In this document: positions 13,484 to 24,170 of the stretch, piece after piece
Numbering within the stretch: the stretch's first letter is position 1
Layout of the letters: every line of letters begins with the position of its first letter
NCBI GenBank assembly: GCA_027605045.1
Contig: JAQFWX010000005.1
Span: forward strand, 434,001-498,000
Source of the DNA: Phallus indusiatus
Lineage: Eukaryota; Basidiomycota; Agaricomycetes; Phallales; Phallaceae
Length of the DNA stretch: 64,000 nucleotides
Direction of reading: 5' to 3'
Made by a program: the position numbers and the translations under genes
The notes under the pieces: model-generated
The model's input: the letters and a program-made list of their open reading frames with translations, nothing else
Database searches by the model: none
Told to the model about the DNA's origin: nothing

Positions 13484-14014
13484 ATGATGTTCGCGAAGTT
13501 GGTTGTTATAGCTGCCGCTTGTAGTACCCTTGCCTCTGCTTGGACTACAGTCACTGCTGAGCCTCCAAGCGCCACTACCATTGAGGAATGTATCGCCGGT
13601 GAGCAGTAGCACAAGGTGTTGGTTATCTGTTAATGTTTATACTCGTGCAGACAACCTACAACCTTATTGCTGCGACAGTGCTTTTGAAGGTACTGACCCG
13701 ACTGTCGAAACCCTCTTCAACGTTTTAGATATTGTTCTCGAAGACCCTACTCTCCTAGTCGGCCTTTCTTGCACTCCGCTGTTTGTTATTTTTTTCCCTC
13801 TACGTCATGTCTTGTGCCCGGTACTATTCATTTTTTTCCCAGCAATGTCGGCGACGTTTGTGACGCTATTGCTCTTTGCTGCTCTGACAACAACTTTGGA
13901 CTCGCAGGCGTCAGTTATTTAAATCTATTTTTACTCAATCCCAAAGCTACCGTATTTCGCTAACTTGCTTTGAATTAGATTGGCATTGCTTGTACTACCA
14001 TTGAGTTACCTTAA
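13484..14014 (+). CDS. Hydrophobin, class I type, secreted
   Basis: Small secreted amphipathic protein that self-assembles at air-water or wall interfaces and coats hyphae or spores. Four exons (13484-13598, 13651-13780, 13843-13909, 13979-14014) give 115 residues. A signal peptide occupies about residues 1-20. All eight hydrophobin cysteines are present in the C-CC-C-C-CC-C order at 36, 45/46, 79, 88, 94/95 and 109. Recognisable blocks are PYCCDS, GLSCTP, DVCDA, LCCSDNNFG and GIACTT. The 32-residue spacing between the CC pair and the third cysteine block fits class I. The last donor is GTCAGT, slightly off consensus. A second ATG directly after the first (13487) is an equally possible start. 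The N-terminal spacer between signal and Cys36 is short and Thr-rich. The gene appears single here, although basidiomycetes usually carry many. Confidence 0.9.
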
Positions 14015-14504
14015 CTGTCACATTAGTTAAGTTGTTCTCTGATTTGGGGGTATAATATATTTCAAGAAACGCATCTGTACCCTCGGAGTAAACGAAATTG
14101 ATAACCTGGTTTGCTTTCAAAATAATCAATAAACTCCGTGACAGCCAATATCAGTACTTGTCATCATTATTTCAGTCAAAATGTCAAATAAATATGTTGG
14201 CACACGCATATATTCACAAGTTCTCTTCCGTCTTACATTCAGGTCTGATGTCATCTACTTATCACTTGTTTCCGAATTATCAATGCCGTTCAATGTGCTT
14301 AATATGCGGCGTGTGGTATGTTTAACATTATTGAAGAGATGCATCAGTGTGCCTTTTCGAGTACGAAAGTATATGAAAATGCGAACGATTTTCTAGTACT
14401 TATATTTATTACAAGCTGATGCACCCACAAGTGTCAGCTATGAGAAGATTTATCAGCCTATTTTAGTGCGGTCCGAAAGAAAAACACCGGCGTCATATTC
14501 TCTC

Positions 14505-15077
14505 ATGTCCACATTCCCACCAGACTCACTGCGCCCCACCCTCGATGCTATTGCTGCTATCCTGAAAGAGAGAAACCAAACTATAGCGGTCGTAGAAACA
14601 GCCGCAGGCGGCCTCATCTCAGCATGTCTTCTCGCTGTTCCCGGAGCAAGTGCGTACTATCGCGGTGGACTGACATTATACTCGCTCGAGTCTCGAATTA
14701 CATATGCGGGGTGGACGGAAGAAAATATTAAAGATTACAAGTAAGAATACTTGAAAAGACTCATGCGCGTCGAGTATTTATATGATCTAAACTATCGTGG
14801 CAGAGGCCCTACACCACAGATCGTCAGCGATCTAGCTTGTCGCATCCAACGCCAACTTTCGACAAGCTACGTCATTTGTGAAAGCGGAATCGCCGGACCC
14901 ACTGGTGGTAGAGGTGATATACCCGCAGGATACGCTGCGTTGGCCGTCGCCAATGCCCATCAGGTTTGTGAAACAAGAGAAGTCAGTACGGGAAGCTCGG
15001 ATAGGGGACACAATATGGTCGCGTTTGCAGAGCTGGCTTTGAAGTTTCTGCTGGATGCTCTAAACAACGGTTTTTGA
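14505..15077 (+). CDS. CinA C-terminal domain protein (PncC-type nicotinamide-nucleotide amidase)
   Basis: Two exons (14505-14740 and 14804-15077, phase 2) encode 169 residues that cover only the CinA C-terminal domain. In bacteria this domain deamidates nicotinamide mononucleotide to nicotinate mononucleotide in NAD salvage. Visible family features are the N-terminal helix, VVETAAGGLISA, VPGASAYYRGGLTLYS, CESGIAGPTGG (the Ser/Gly-rich catalytic block) and a GYAALAV strand. Family members normally read ES-TGG where this protein has ETAAGG, so the serine next to the catalytic Glu is replaced by Thr. The start is the ATG just before PPDSL; an upstream in-frame GTG is not a likely eukaryotic start. 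No targeting signal is evident. Stand-alone fungal copies of this domain are known, and bacterial ancestry is inferred. Confidence 0.85.
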
Positions 15078-15831
15078 TCTGAATGGTGATGCATTGAAAG
15101 GCTGGAATGCCGATCTTTGTAATGTACCCGCGATGTATGCAGTGTATACTATCCAAATACGTAAACGTGCGAATTAGAATTAAAGACGATAGTTAACGTT
15201 TAATCTTAGGAACTGAAGGCCTGTCGCTAGAGTTGAGAAAAACGAAAACGCTAAGAATTGCTTCAATGAGGTTTAGGGTTAAATAATCAAAGATGACGAT
15301 ACTCAATAACGAATGGGTTAATCAAGTTTGATTAGAGAGAAGCACTGAAGACGGGACGAAATATAGCAATAAGATTGATAATGACAATACTGTAGATTTA
15401 CAAGCGCGACCCGCGAAATATACACCGTGAAGAGAACATCTCCGAGTTAGGGGCTTTTGAAAACTTTGATATTAACGAAGAGCGGAGTCAAGCGACGAGT
15501 GAAAACGAGGAAGAAATAAATGAATAACGTGAATCCAGTATGGTTTTACAGTATTAACCAATGGTTCACCTGACAGGTAGCCAATACACATCGAAAGACT
15601 ACCTCAACATTGCAGAATTTCGTTAAGCTGGCATACAAAATTGTACCCGATACACGAAGAGATTCTTTCTAGGGGCATCTCGTACTTAATCATGATAGGC
15701 AATGCCTACTCAAACTCAAACAGATCAGTGAGAGTGGGCTTTAACTAGGAAAATTCATTATTTATGAGAGAAGGTATTTGCATACAAGGAAGGTTTACCC
15801 ATTCACAAATCAGCTGCACAATCTTTCGGAG
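15078..15831. other. Intergenic, AT-rich, nothing recognised
   Basis: This stretch lies between the CinA-type gene and the convergent minus-strand gene that follows. It contains only short frames and probably holds both 3' ends. Confidence 0.4.
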
Positions 15832-16841
15832 TTACAGGTTGGAGCGAAAAAGTTCAGTCTTGGACAAACGTAGCGGTGGTGATTCAAAATAAGTTAAAGT
15901 CTCATCCTTCAAGTCCATCTTCAATACAAAAAACATCCAAATCTCCCCATTAGATAGACAAAACCGAACCTCTGGGAGCCTAGAAGGGGATACTCAAATG
16001 GAGTCTAAGAGGACAAGCAATGATAACGTACTTTGCGGACTTGAGCAATGCGATTGCCTGGCTAACAGCTTCAGGAATAGAGAGACTCAGGACTTGATCC
16101 TGATGTTTCTCCTTGACTAGGAACAAATGACCCCTTGGAAGGTGAAGGTAGCTCAGCCCATTAGAATCGAGCAAGCAATCTGAGAACGCCGATAAGTATA
16201 TCGCAAGGCGGAGATATGTAATAGTCTGACTTAAATACCCTTGTTATAACTGACATCTTCGTACTCTATTGCGACGTAGTCGACATTACCACTTACCCAC
16301 AATTCATATCCTGAGACGGGGTTAGTGATTAAGACTCCTTCTCCTTCTCCTTTATCAATCCTCATCTCCGGAAGAATGGCGACACCATATTGTTCGTTCG
16401 AGACGATCTCTGCGAGTGCAAGCAAAATTGCATCAAAGATTATTCGCGAACCTGTACCATACTGCGACAAATATCCTTTTTATACAAACTGAATACAGTG
16501 ATGAACAAAAGACATACGTTGAGGTTAACGCGTGCATAAATCTTCTTAAGCCTAGAGTGAAGATCTACGACTTCAGCCTCGGCATTTGGTGACAGCTCTT
16601 TGGCTAATTGGGTTAATCTTTCGGGGAAAAATTTAAGAAGTTTTCCCATAACTCCAGCTTTCTCAAGGTCGTCAAATGTAACATTCGAAAAAGTTACTCT
16701 CCGAGGCGCGGTCAAAGCACTCCTTAGTTTGGTCTCCAGTTCAAGTGAGATGGTCAGAAATGCTTCTTTGATTTCTTCAAACCCATCGAAATCCTGTCGT
16801 TCAACATTATCTCTAAAGGCTTTAAGGTTATTTAACGTCAT
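15832..16841 (-). CDS. Uncharacterised protein, possible PD-(D/E)XK-like fold, copy 1
   Basis: I do not recognise a named function. Four exons on the minus strand are supported by GT-AG introns and by exact alignment with copy 2, about 1.3 kb further right. The N-terminal part, from MTLNNLKAF, is helical and charged. It is followed by LITNPVSGYELWVSGNVDYV, then FLVKEKHQDQ, SIPEAVSQAIALLKSAK and FCLSNGEIWMFFVLK. The order D...(E)xK followed by a helix with a conserved Gln (VSQAI) resembles PD-(D/E)XK nuclease-like cores, which is inference only. Copy 1 has VKEK where copy 2 has VEAK, so the putative acidic residue is displaced. It ends at a TAA (15834-15832) about 40 residues short of copy 2, at a position where copy 2 has a Glu codon. 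The true start may lie in an upstream exon ending near 16865. Confidence 0.55.
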
Positions 16842-17858
16842 CCTTATCCTTGATGGGTCAAGGTCCTACCAGCAAAGACTGCCTTCGTGCTTTTGACCAC
16901 CTTCCGACATGAATACGTGATAACGGGGTTACTTTAGGTTCAACTCCTAAACTGCGGAGCTCGAGTCGGAGTAGGGGTTTGCTGTTCGGCCGAGCCTAGC
17001 ATACACATACCTCTCAACATATACCGTCTTTTCCAATGAAGACTACAAGAGCTTCTTCAGATTTCAACAGACCTTTCTGATACCATGTTCGATACTTTGT
17101 TAGTAGCGGAAATGTCCACGACGAAATCTAGCGCTCAATGTGCTTGATAGTACGGCAAGAGTGCTTTTAAAAGAAAAGTCGCCTGCTAGTTATTCAGTTT
17201 TGTCTCATCACTATTCTTTCTTTCAGAGTCGTTCGCTTTCAATAATCAAGTAGATCGAATGACATGTGCTAAATTTTCTTTTACGCAAAATGAACAGAAT
17301 AACATGTTTTAGTCATGAACTCATATCATTAGTGTAAACTAATAGTCTATACAATGGCCCCTTGTATTGTACTGTATTGTACTGAATCAGAACGCTTCTT
17401 CAAGTTTTGGAGTCTTCAATGACAAGTCCACCGGCTTCTTCGGTTCCTCAAGATTCTAATTCTTCACATATGTATGCAATCCCACGGTGGCTTTGTCTCA
17501 TACAAGTTATTGTTGTTATAGGGATTTATTTCAGTCCGACAATTATACAAGTGACTCATCAGTGATTATTATAGTGACCTGGGTATACGTGCATGTCACT
17601 CATCTAGAATACTGCTCGCAGTTGCAAGGTAACAATCAATTCACAGTGAACTTCATGGCTAATATATCAATGAATATAGACGTTATACATAGCGGTATAA
17701 AAAGTTAAAATTGCGATTCTTCTATCTTCAGAAACAAGCTCGAATAAAAATACAAATACATAAATGAACAAAGACAAATTGAAATACACTGGCAAGGAAC
17801 TCCCAGGCCCTTTGAAGACATGCCGCACTTTTTCATCACAAGAAGCATTGCTTTTTCC
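16842..17858. other. Spacer between the two related copies
   Basis: About 1 kb with no coherent coding frame. A tRNA T-arm-like TTAGG-TTCAACT-CCTAA hairpin near 16935 has no matching acceptor or anticodon arms. Pieces of 5' exons of copy 1 may extend to about 16.9 kb. Confidence 0.35.
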
Positions 17859-18620
17859 CTACGCCTCCAACTCAAAAAGGTCAGAAACGGTGGGCCTTAG
17901 CTGAAAAATTTCATCGTTCAAGAGAGAAAATACAGTTACAGAAGATTCACAGACCAGCTGCAAAATTTTCCGTAACTCCAGATCGGAGTGAACGAGCTCA
18001 TCTTTGGACAAGTGCAGCGGTGGAGATTCAAAATAAATTAAATCATTATCCTCCATCTTCAGCACAAAAAACATCCAGGTTCTGCCATCAGATAAGCAAC
18101 ATCGAACTTCAGGAAGCCTATAAAGGGATACTCAGATGAAGAAGGCGGACAGGACAAGCAATGATAACGTACTTCTCCGACCTGAGCAGCGCAATCGCCT
18201 GGCTCACGGCTTCGGGAATAAAGGCAGCCAGGCCTTGATCCTGACGCTTCGCCTCGACCAGGAACAAATGTCCCCTCGCGAGATGGAGATATCCAGGTGC
18301 GTTGAATTCCATCAAACAATCTGAGAACACCGACAAGTATATCGCAAGGTGGAAGTATGTAGTGGCCTGACTTACCCTTGTTGTAGTCGACATCTTCGTA
18401 CTCTAATACGACATAGTCGATGTTTCCACTGACCCACAGTTCATATCCTGAAATGGGGTTGGTAATCAAAACTCCCTTGTTGGTCCTCATCTCCGGCATG
18501 TTCTGAAATGGTCCGGTAAACGCTCTTTGTTTTTTTTCAGTCTCATTCGGGTCTTCAATGACCTGTTTGGTGATTGCTGCATCAATCAGATCGCCTTTAA
18601 GACTTCATTTCACTTTTGAC
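17859..18620 (-). pseudogene. Uncharacterised PD-(D/E)XK-like family, copy 2, 5'-decayed
   Basis: Three minus-strand exons align one-to-one with copy 1. The first carries LITNPISGYELWVSGNIDYV, the next FLVEAKRQDQ and FIPEAVSQAIALL, and the last RCCLSDGRTWMFFVLK followed by an intact C-terminus ending SDLFELEA. Introns sit at the same positions and phases as in copy 1. The catalytic-looking VEAK is retained. Upstream of the methionine in MPEMRTNKG the same frame continues as sensible sequence (LIDAAITKQVIEDP) back to an in-frame TGA near 18612. No matching N-terminal exon is found beyond it. Either the N-terminus is lost or a distant 5' exon has escaped me. The N-terminal helical region of copy 1 has no counterpart here. 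Confidence 0.5.
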
Positions 18621-19173
18621 TTGGTCTGGGTATGGTGGTAATTGAGAATCAAATACTCCAATTTCACAGGAATGGGGAAGCGGGGTTTGAGGGGCCTGTG
18701 GCTTTGGCTCAAGTATGAAACTCCAACATTTAACATCCAGTTACCAAAGGTCTGTTCGATGATTCCCCAGCTTCTTTATTTTTAATTGTGGTTCTCCCAA
18801 TGACTTACGGCCAGCGACTTCACCAGAACTGGGTCTAAGAAAGAGAAAGTTACGAAGCGAGAGAATTAGGTGGCTGACTAGCTTGAAAAAAAGTCGTTTA
18901 CTTACTATTCACATTAAGAATTGAATGAGCTTTGTTTAGTTAATGTCAAAACGCCTTAATTCGACTTTTGCGACAACCTCTTTCGAAAGCAAAGCCGCAA
19001 GGAAGTTAAGTATCAAAGTCTCAAAGTCTCTCCCACTCGCTTTGTCGGACTTAAATTCAGCGCTCGTTTTCGGCACCGAATGCCGTCACTATGACAGAGC
19101 GTCACATTTGGCCTCTTAAATCTCCTTTCCTTTCCTTTAGACATTACTTTCCTTCTCATTTTCATTCATGTGA
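18621..19173. other. Upstream region of atg1
   Basis: No gene is seen. The stretch directly before the ATG at 19174 (19100-19170) is pyrimidine-rich and reads as the promoter/leader of the Atg1 gene. A 58-codon frame without start at about 18640-18810 on the minus strand has no recognised domain. Confidence 0.35.
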
Positions 19174-22100
19174 ATGGCGCCAACTGCTTCGCCAGGTCCG
19201 TCCAAGGGCAGCGTCTCGCGTCGTCCGGAAGATGAAGATGTCAAGCCTTATGTGATAAGTCAGGAAATCGGAAAGGGATCCTTCGCAACTGTTTACAAGG
19301 GCTACCACCAGGTTTGTGTTCTTCGTACCCCTTGTTCACTGCAATGGACCTTTTTCGCAAAATTCTTATCATAAATATCTGTGCTTATGTAGGATACGCA
19401 TGAAGCCGTTGCAGTAAAAGCTGTCTCACGATCAATCCTGACTGCTAAACTACTTGAGAACCTCAAATCTGAAATCGAAATTCTCAAGCAACTTTCCCAT
19501 AAACACATTACCTTATTACTAGATATTGTTGTATGTCTTTATCGTCTTTATTTTCTCCCCCTACTCTGGCGATAAGAGCTTATATGACATACAGCACTCA
19601 CCTTCTCATATATATCTCGTCATGGAATATTGTGCCGGCGGTGACCTTTCGGGTTACATAAAGAACCGCGGTCGCGTAGATGGTTTGCAATACTCTCCGA
19701 GCCCCGATGCTCCTGTTCAGTTTTATCCCCATCCTCGAAGTGGCGGCTTAGCCGAGCGCTGCGTGAGATGCTTCTTGAGACAGTTAGGTATGGGACATGA
19801 AACGCGTTGTTTTTACAAGGCTTATTGATTACTTCGATTATATAGCACGAGCACTTAGGTTTCTTCGATCGAGAAATCTCATTCACAGAGACATAAAGCC
19901 CCAAAATCTGCTGTTGTCACCTTCTGTTTCGACTGATCATTCTCGCGGACACCCTGTTGGTATCCCTATTTTGAAGGTTGCAGATTTTGGCTTTGCTCGT
20001 ATCTTACCGAATGCGGTGATGGCGGAAACTCTCTGCGGAAGCCCGTAAGTGTCGTTTGATTGACATCATTCATGTTTCTCACCTTCCAATTAGATTGTAT
20101 ATGGCTCCCGAGATCTTACGGTATGAGAAATACGATGCCAAAGCTGATCTTTGGTCCGTGGGGGCCGTATTATATGAAATGAGCGTCGGCAAACCTCCGT
20201 TTCGTGCTCAGAATCACATAGATCTATTAAGAAAGGTGGGTTACCTTTGTTCGTTTTATAATAATTATTCAACTTCTCTCTCTATCTCTTGCCAAGATTG
20301 AATCTTCCAAGGGAATCAAATTCCCCGACGAAGACGAGTCTCATCCATCTCATCCTTTGAACCCTATGAATCCGAATAGTCCTTATCATCAAGTAAGTAA
20401 GCAGTGTAAGCCTTCTCTTACTTAGACTAAACTGTTCTCAAAGCCGGGACTAGGAAACACCCGCGCACAGGAGAAAATGGACCAAGTGGTAGCACCAGAT
20501 TTAAAGGCACTTATGCGCCGTTTACTCGTCCGACATCCCGTAGACCGCGCCAGTTTCGATGAATTCTTCAACAGCCAGGCCCTCAACAATAGCAAATTCT
20601 CCGTAATTCAAGATTCTCTACGGAAGTCAGGGAATAGGGAGAGAGATCTGACACCCTCTGTGTCGTTGGTGCAAGAAGATGCTATGCCTGTCGCTCAACG
20701 GCCCGCACCCCTATTCCCGGTACCGACGGCCGCAAGACAACTGAACAACATTCGTTGTTCTCAGTTCCAAATGATCAATCAGGGCGCGTGCGTTCCAGAC
20801 TTTCTGTACAGGAAAAGACAAGGGTGGCACAGAAGGAGAAGAGCTCGAGAGAAGAAGAAGAAAGGAAGAATGGAGCGAATTTCCCTGTTGCATCGCCCAC
20901 TGTGGCTGCTTCACCTCGACAAATAATACAAGATCTTCCTTCTTCTGAACGCGAACGTAAAGGTGACATGATGGTTTCTGAAGCGGTTCCGCAGGCAATG
21001 ATGGAACCTAAAAGTGTTCCATCTAACAAGTATTAAACATTATTTATTATTTTGCTACTATATGATTAGTGACGGACATTTTCTACAGTAAAATTGCGTT
21101 TAGGAGAGACGGCAGAAGGGAAAGCGGTGGAAAAGAATCCGAATTTGGAAGGTATGGCTGAGCTAATTGAAGGCGTCATTCGAGTTATTCATTGTTATTG
21201 CAGTGCACGACTACGGACGGATATAACGTATGGAGGCATTGAACCCAATCGACCGATTCTGGAAACTGAAGCTTCCATCATTCCTGGAGAAACGGAGGAA
21301 GATGGGTTACTGCGCAAGGAATACGTCCTGGTTGGAGATACCAAGGCTGTTGAGTTTGATAAGGCAGTGGATGGTAAGTCGTTCAAGCTACTCGAGCTTA
21401 CGTTGATTACTTGATACTGGACAGAACTTCGAACTATAAGCCGTCATCGGTCTTCAGAAGACAGACGGTCTCTGACTACACCGATCAGTACGGCCAATAG
21501 TGATCGTTACAAGGATTCGGGGTCTCCACGTTCTTCGCCTATTCGGACAACATTCCCACCGCGTCCCTTGTCTGGTATCATGACGCCTTCTCAACCTTTA
21601 GCTGGCGCTTTGGCGCGTGCTTTGAGTATCGCGAGTAAACGGTTCTTCAAACCCCGGCATCCTACCGTTTCTAGACAATCGCAGCGACGACCCATTATAA
21701 GGGACAGAGAAGGCTCCCAAGGTAGGGAAAGTCCAGGATTGAATATTGCCAATGATCCTCGTGAGGAAGCTCTCTTGGACCGACTAGAGGATCTCGCACA
21801 GAAGACTCAAGTCCTAGCCAACTGGGCCGACGAGATGTATGACTACGTTAGGGATACATCTCAGAGTAAGAACACAAGTGTTATAGCTTGTTATCTCTAA
21901 GCTGATGCTTCATCCTTGCTTTTGTAGAACCTTTACCCGATCCCAAAAAGTTTGTTCAAAAGGAGTACGAGACTCTCGAGGCCGCACAGCGTAGGCACAA
22001 GGCAGAAGTTGAAATTGAAGGAAACGCGGTCACTTGCGTGGCGTTATACATGCTTTTGATGGGTTTTTCTCAGAAGGGCATCGACGCTTTGAAGCGCTAT

Positions 22101-22722
22101 CAAGCTGACCTTGAGATGCGTTTCCCAGACGAAGAAAGTCTATTAAGCGAGAACCTGGAAGATGGTTCGTAAAACTTTTTTTCTTTTCTCGTCATATACT
22201 GATGGGTGTCCGTTGGACGTTTTGTAGCGTTGGTATGGTTCAAGAAAAACTTTGATACATGCAACGACCGAGCTACTCTGGTAAAGACATGGCTTCCTGT
22301 CGAATTCGAGGCCCGCGATGTTTCTTGGCTGAATCAACTCATCTATGATCGCGCATTACAATTGGTAGGTATATCACTGTGTCTGTAGCGCATGGATGTT
22401 AATTCGCAATGAACTTCAGAGTCGCACAGGTGCTCAGAAGGAACTGCTGGATCAAGCAACTTTAGAGGAATGTGAACGTTTGTATGAAGAATCGCTATGG
22501 TGTTTATACGCACTCCAAGACGAGATTATGAAGCCTGACAGTCCATTTGTTGAGAATGACAAGGCCGTCATCGGAGGATGTTAGTCTGATAACTTTGCTT
22601 ATACTTCTCTCCTTATTAACATTTTGCTTCTCTGAGTAGGGATTAGTCGAACCAAACGTCGCTTAGACGCGTGTATTGCACGTCGAACGGGTCAACTGCC
22701 TCCGGCGGGGTCAACAAGCTAA
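19174..22722 (+). CDS. ATG1: Serine/threonine kinase Atg1 (ULK family), autophagy initiation
   Basis: Kinase that starts autophagosome formation together with Atg13 and Atg17-type partners. Fifteen exons join without a phase break: 19174-19311, 19393-19530, 19595-19787, 19846-20044, 20094-20235, 20297-20392, 20444-20668, 20737-21029, 21089-21151, 21204-21373, 21425-21865, 21928-22164, 22228-22364, 22420-22579 and 22640-22722, giving 904 residues. Kinase landmarks are the glycine loop [16 protein letters not shown] (Lys55), HRDIKPQN (Asp172), DFG (Asp203) and the activation-loop end CGSPLYMAPE. A charged linker precedes [17 protein letters not shown], the typical start of the Atg1 C-terminal region. 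The helical MIT-type tail ends with [11 protein letters not shown]. The GTGCAA donor at 20669 and the 63-nt exon at 21089 are the least certain joins, but both are needed to keep the frame. It converges with SFM1, with a 239-bp gap. Confidence 0.93.
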
Positions 22723-22961
22723 GGTTTCTGCGCTCCGTTTTATATCTTGTATCACCGTATTTATATCCTCAGCTGGCTATCTTTGTTTGATTTTGCTATT
22801 TTCTTTTTCGGAAAGGACCTTGTGCATACCCTGTATTGGTTGTTAATTGATAGTTATATTTCATCCATCGCTATTGTACCCACATCTTGTTTTATGGCAC
22901 ATGTTCAAGTAGTGTATCATTATTTCATTGTTATATAAAGTCACAGACGAAATATTAGAAA

Positions 22962-23939
22962 TTAAAACTCAAAACTTTTGTTCAGATCTTTATGCAGGAG
23001 TTCCTTCATGCCAAGTGGTAGAATGGGTTGTCCCAGTTTGTCAGCGACATACCCTGAGAAAAAACAAATAAACCAAAGAACACAATTAGAAGGATAATGG
23101 AAAAGCGCACGAAACGGCATTTCAACACTTTCTTGAGCATTGAAAACTATTGTGGGGAAATCCTCGAAGAAAATCAGTAAACCTGCCAAAAGGATTATTT
23201 GGTTGAGCATACTGTGTAAGGAATCTGATCTAGAGGAACTGATTCCAGTCAGGACGACTGCGTGAAACATAAGTGCCGAAAAGTTCAAACCTTTGTCTGA
23301 GACGACCAATTTAGTTACGCCCAGTGCGGTATCCGTTGTCATTTGAATGGGGCCTAGGTGTCTTGAAGGAAACCCGTGAGCCCTAAGTTCTGAGGTTCGA
23401 TCTCTTGGTGGATCATCTCCTACAAGGAATTCGACATTAATTTATATCTACACAGAACACGAATCTTAACCAACCCAATATTCCCTAGACAAACATAAAG
23501 ATCCGACTTCGTAAAAGGTTGATTTCTTTTCCTACGGCAAAACTTACACCAAAGAGAAACCAGGAAAATCGGCCATCTCCGTCATCGGGGGAAAGTGCCT
23601 CTTTGGCTTTTGGATCCAAAAGACAAATCTTATCTAACGGGACGCCTTGTAAATTTGCGAGCTCCAGAATTCCAGCAGTATATCCTTTTCCTGTTGCCTG
23701 ATCTGCACTGGTCGTGTCCTCGAAAATTTTACCCAAAGAATTCACCGATGTTTTGGACAGATGGGTAAAATATACTTGGGAATCTTTCCCTGCTAGTGAA
23801 ATCATTTGCTGAAATAATAAAGGACAGATTTGTGAGAAGGGAATTAACCAACAATTTTCAAAAAACTCAGCGAACGTACGCTATATTCCAGTTCAACCCA
23901 TTCCGGAATTGTTTTAGTCTCTTGGTCGTCTTCTTCCAT
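22962..23939 (-). CDS. SFM1: SPOUT-type protein arginine methyltransferase Sfm1
   Basis: In yeast this SAM-dependent enzyme methylates an arginine of ribosomal protein uS3. It belongs to the SPOUT (trefoil-knot) superfamily otherwise devoted to RNA methylation. Six minus-strand exons (23939-23880, 23808-23548, 23484-23475, 23419-23291, 23182-23111, 23053-22962) give 207 residues, close to the yeast length. Family motifs are WVELEYS, ICLLDPKAKEALSP, FLFGGILGDDPPRDRTSELR, GFPSRHLGPIQMTTDTA, VEMPFRYV and PILPLGMKELL. The Gly-Ile-Leu-Gly knot segment is encoded by a 10-nt exon (see separate entry). The start is the only ATG before PEWVELEYS. It diverges from the carnosine N-methyltransferase gene across 231 bp. 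Confidence 0.92.
23475..23484 (-). other. 10-nt microexon of SFM1
   Basis: Reading the minus strand, CTAG|GGAATATTGG|GTTGGT sits between two introns. The preceding exon ends in ...TTT GGT before GTAAGT and the next starts GAGATGAT after TTGTAG. Only inclusion of these ten bases restores the frame and yields F-G-G-I-L-G-D-D-P, the near-invariant cofactor-knot motif of the family. Confidence 0.85.
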
Positions 23940-24170
23940 GTGTTCTTAGTTGGTTTTCATAAGATTAATTAATTCATGATATAATAACCTCTAAGTTTCA
24001 CCTATAACGAACGTAAACATTTTTTAGAGGTAATCTGCTCTGAAAGATCGTCCAGAACGTCGAGCCAGACTTTGACATGCCTTTCCCACGCCAACTCAAA
24101 CCGCAAGCACAGGCGCTCAGGCTCAGATCGTTCAGATCTTATCTCGTTCATCCATCTAGCGTGGCCTTCG
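23940..24170. promoter_or_regulatory. Shared divergent promoter, SFM1 and carnosine N-methyltransferase
   Basis: Only 231 bp separate the two start codons, so the two genes must share upstream DNA, leaders included. The left half is AT-rich. No specific operator can be assigned. Part of this interval can be translated in frame with the downstream gene, so the plus-strand start could lie a little further left. Confidence 0.55.

Noticed and set aside
16925..16945. tRNA T-arm-like hairpin (TTCAACT loop)
   Set aside because: No matching acceptor stem, D-arm or anticodon arm can be drawn upstream.
20477..20926. Continuous open frame through the Atg1 linker
   Set aside because: The later part reads as Arg/Lys-rich out-of-frame sequence. 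Splicing 20669-20736 keeps the acidic/Ser-rich frame that connects to the conserved C-terminal region.
21094..21203. Reading 21094-21414 as one Atg1 exon
   Set aside because: A GTATGG...TTGCAG intron at 21152-21203 restores the phase from the previous exon; the unspliced frame cannot be joined upstream.
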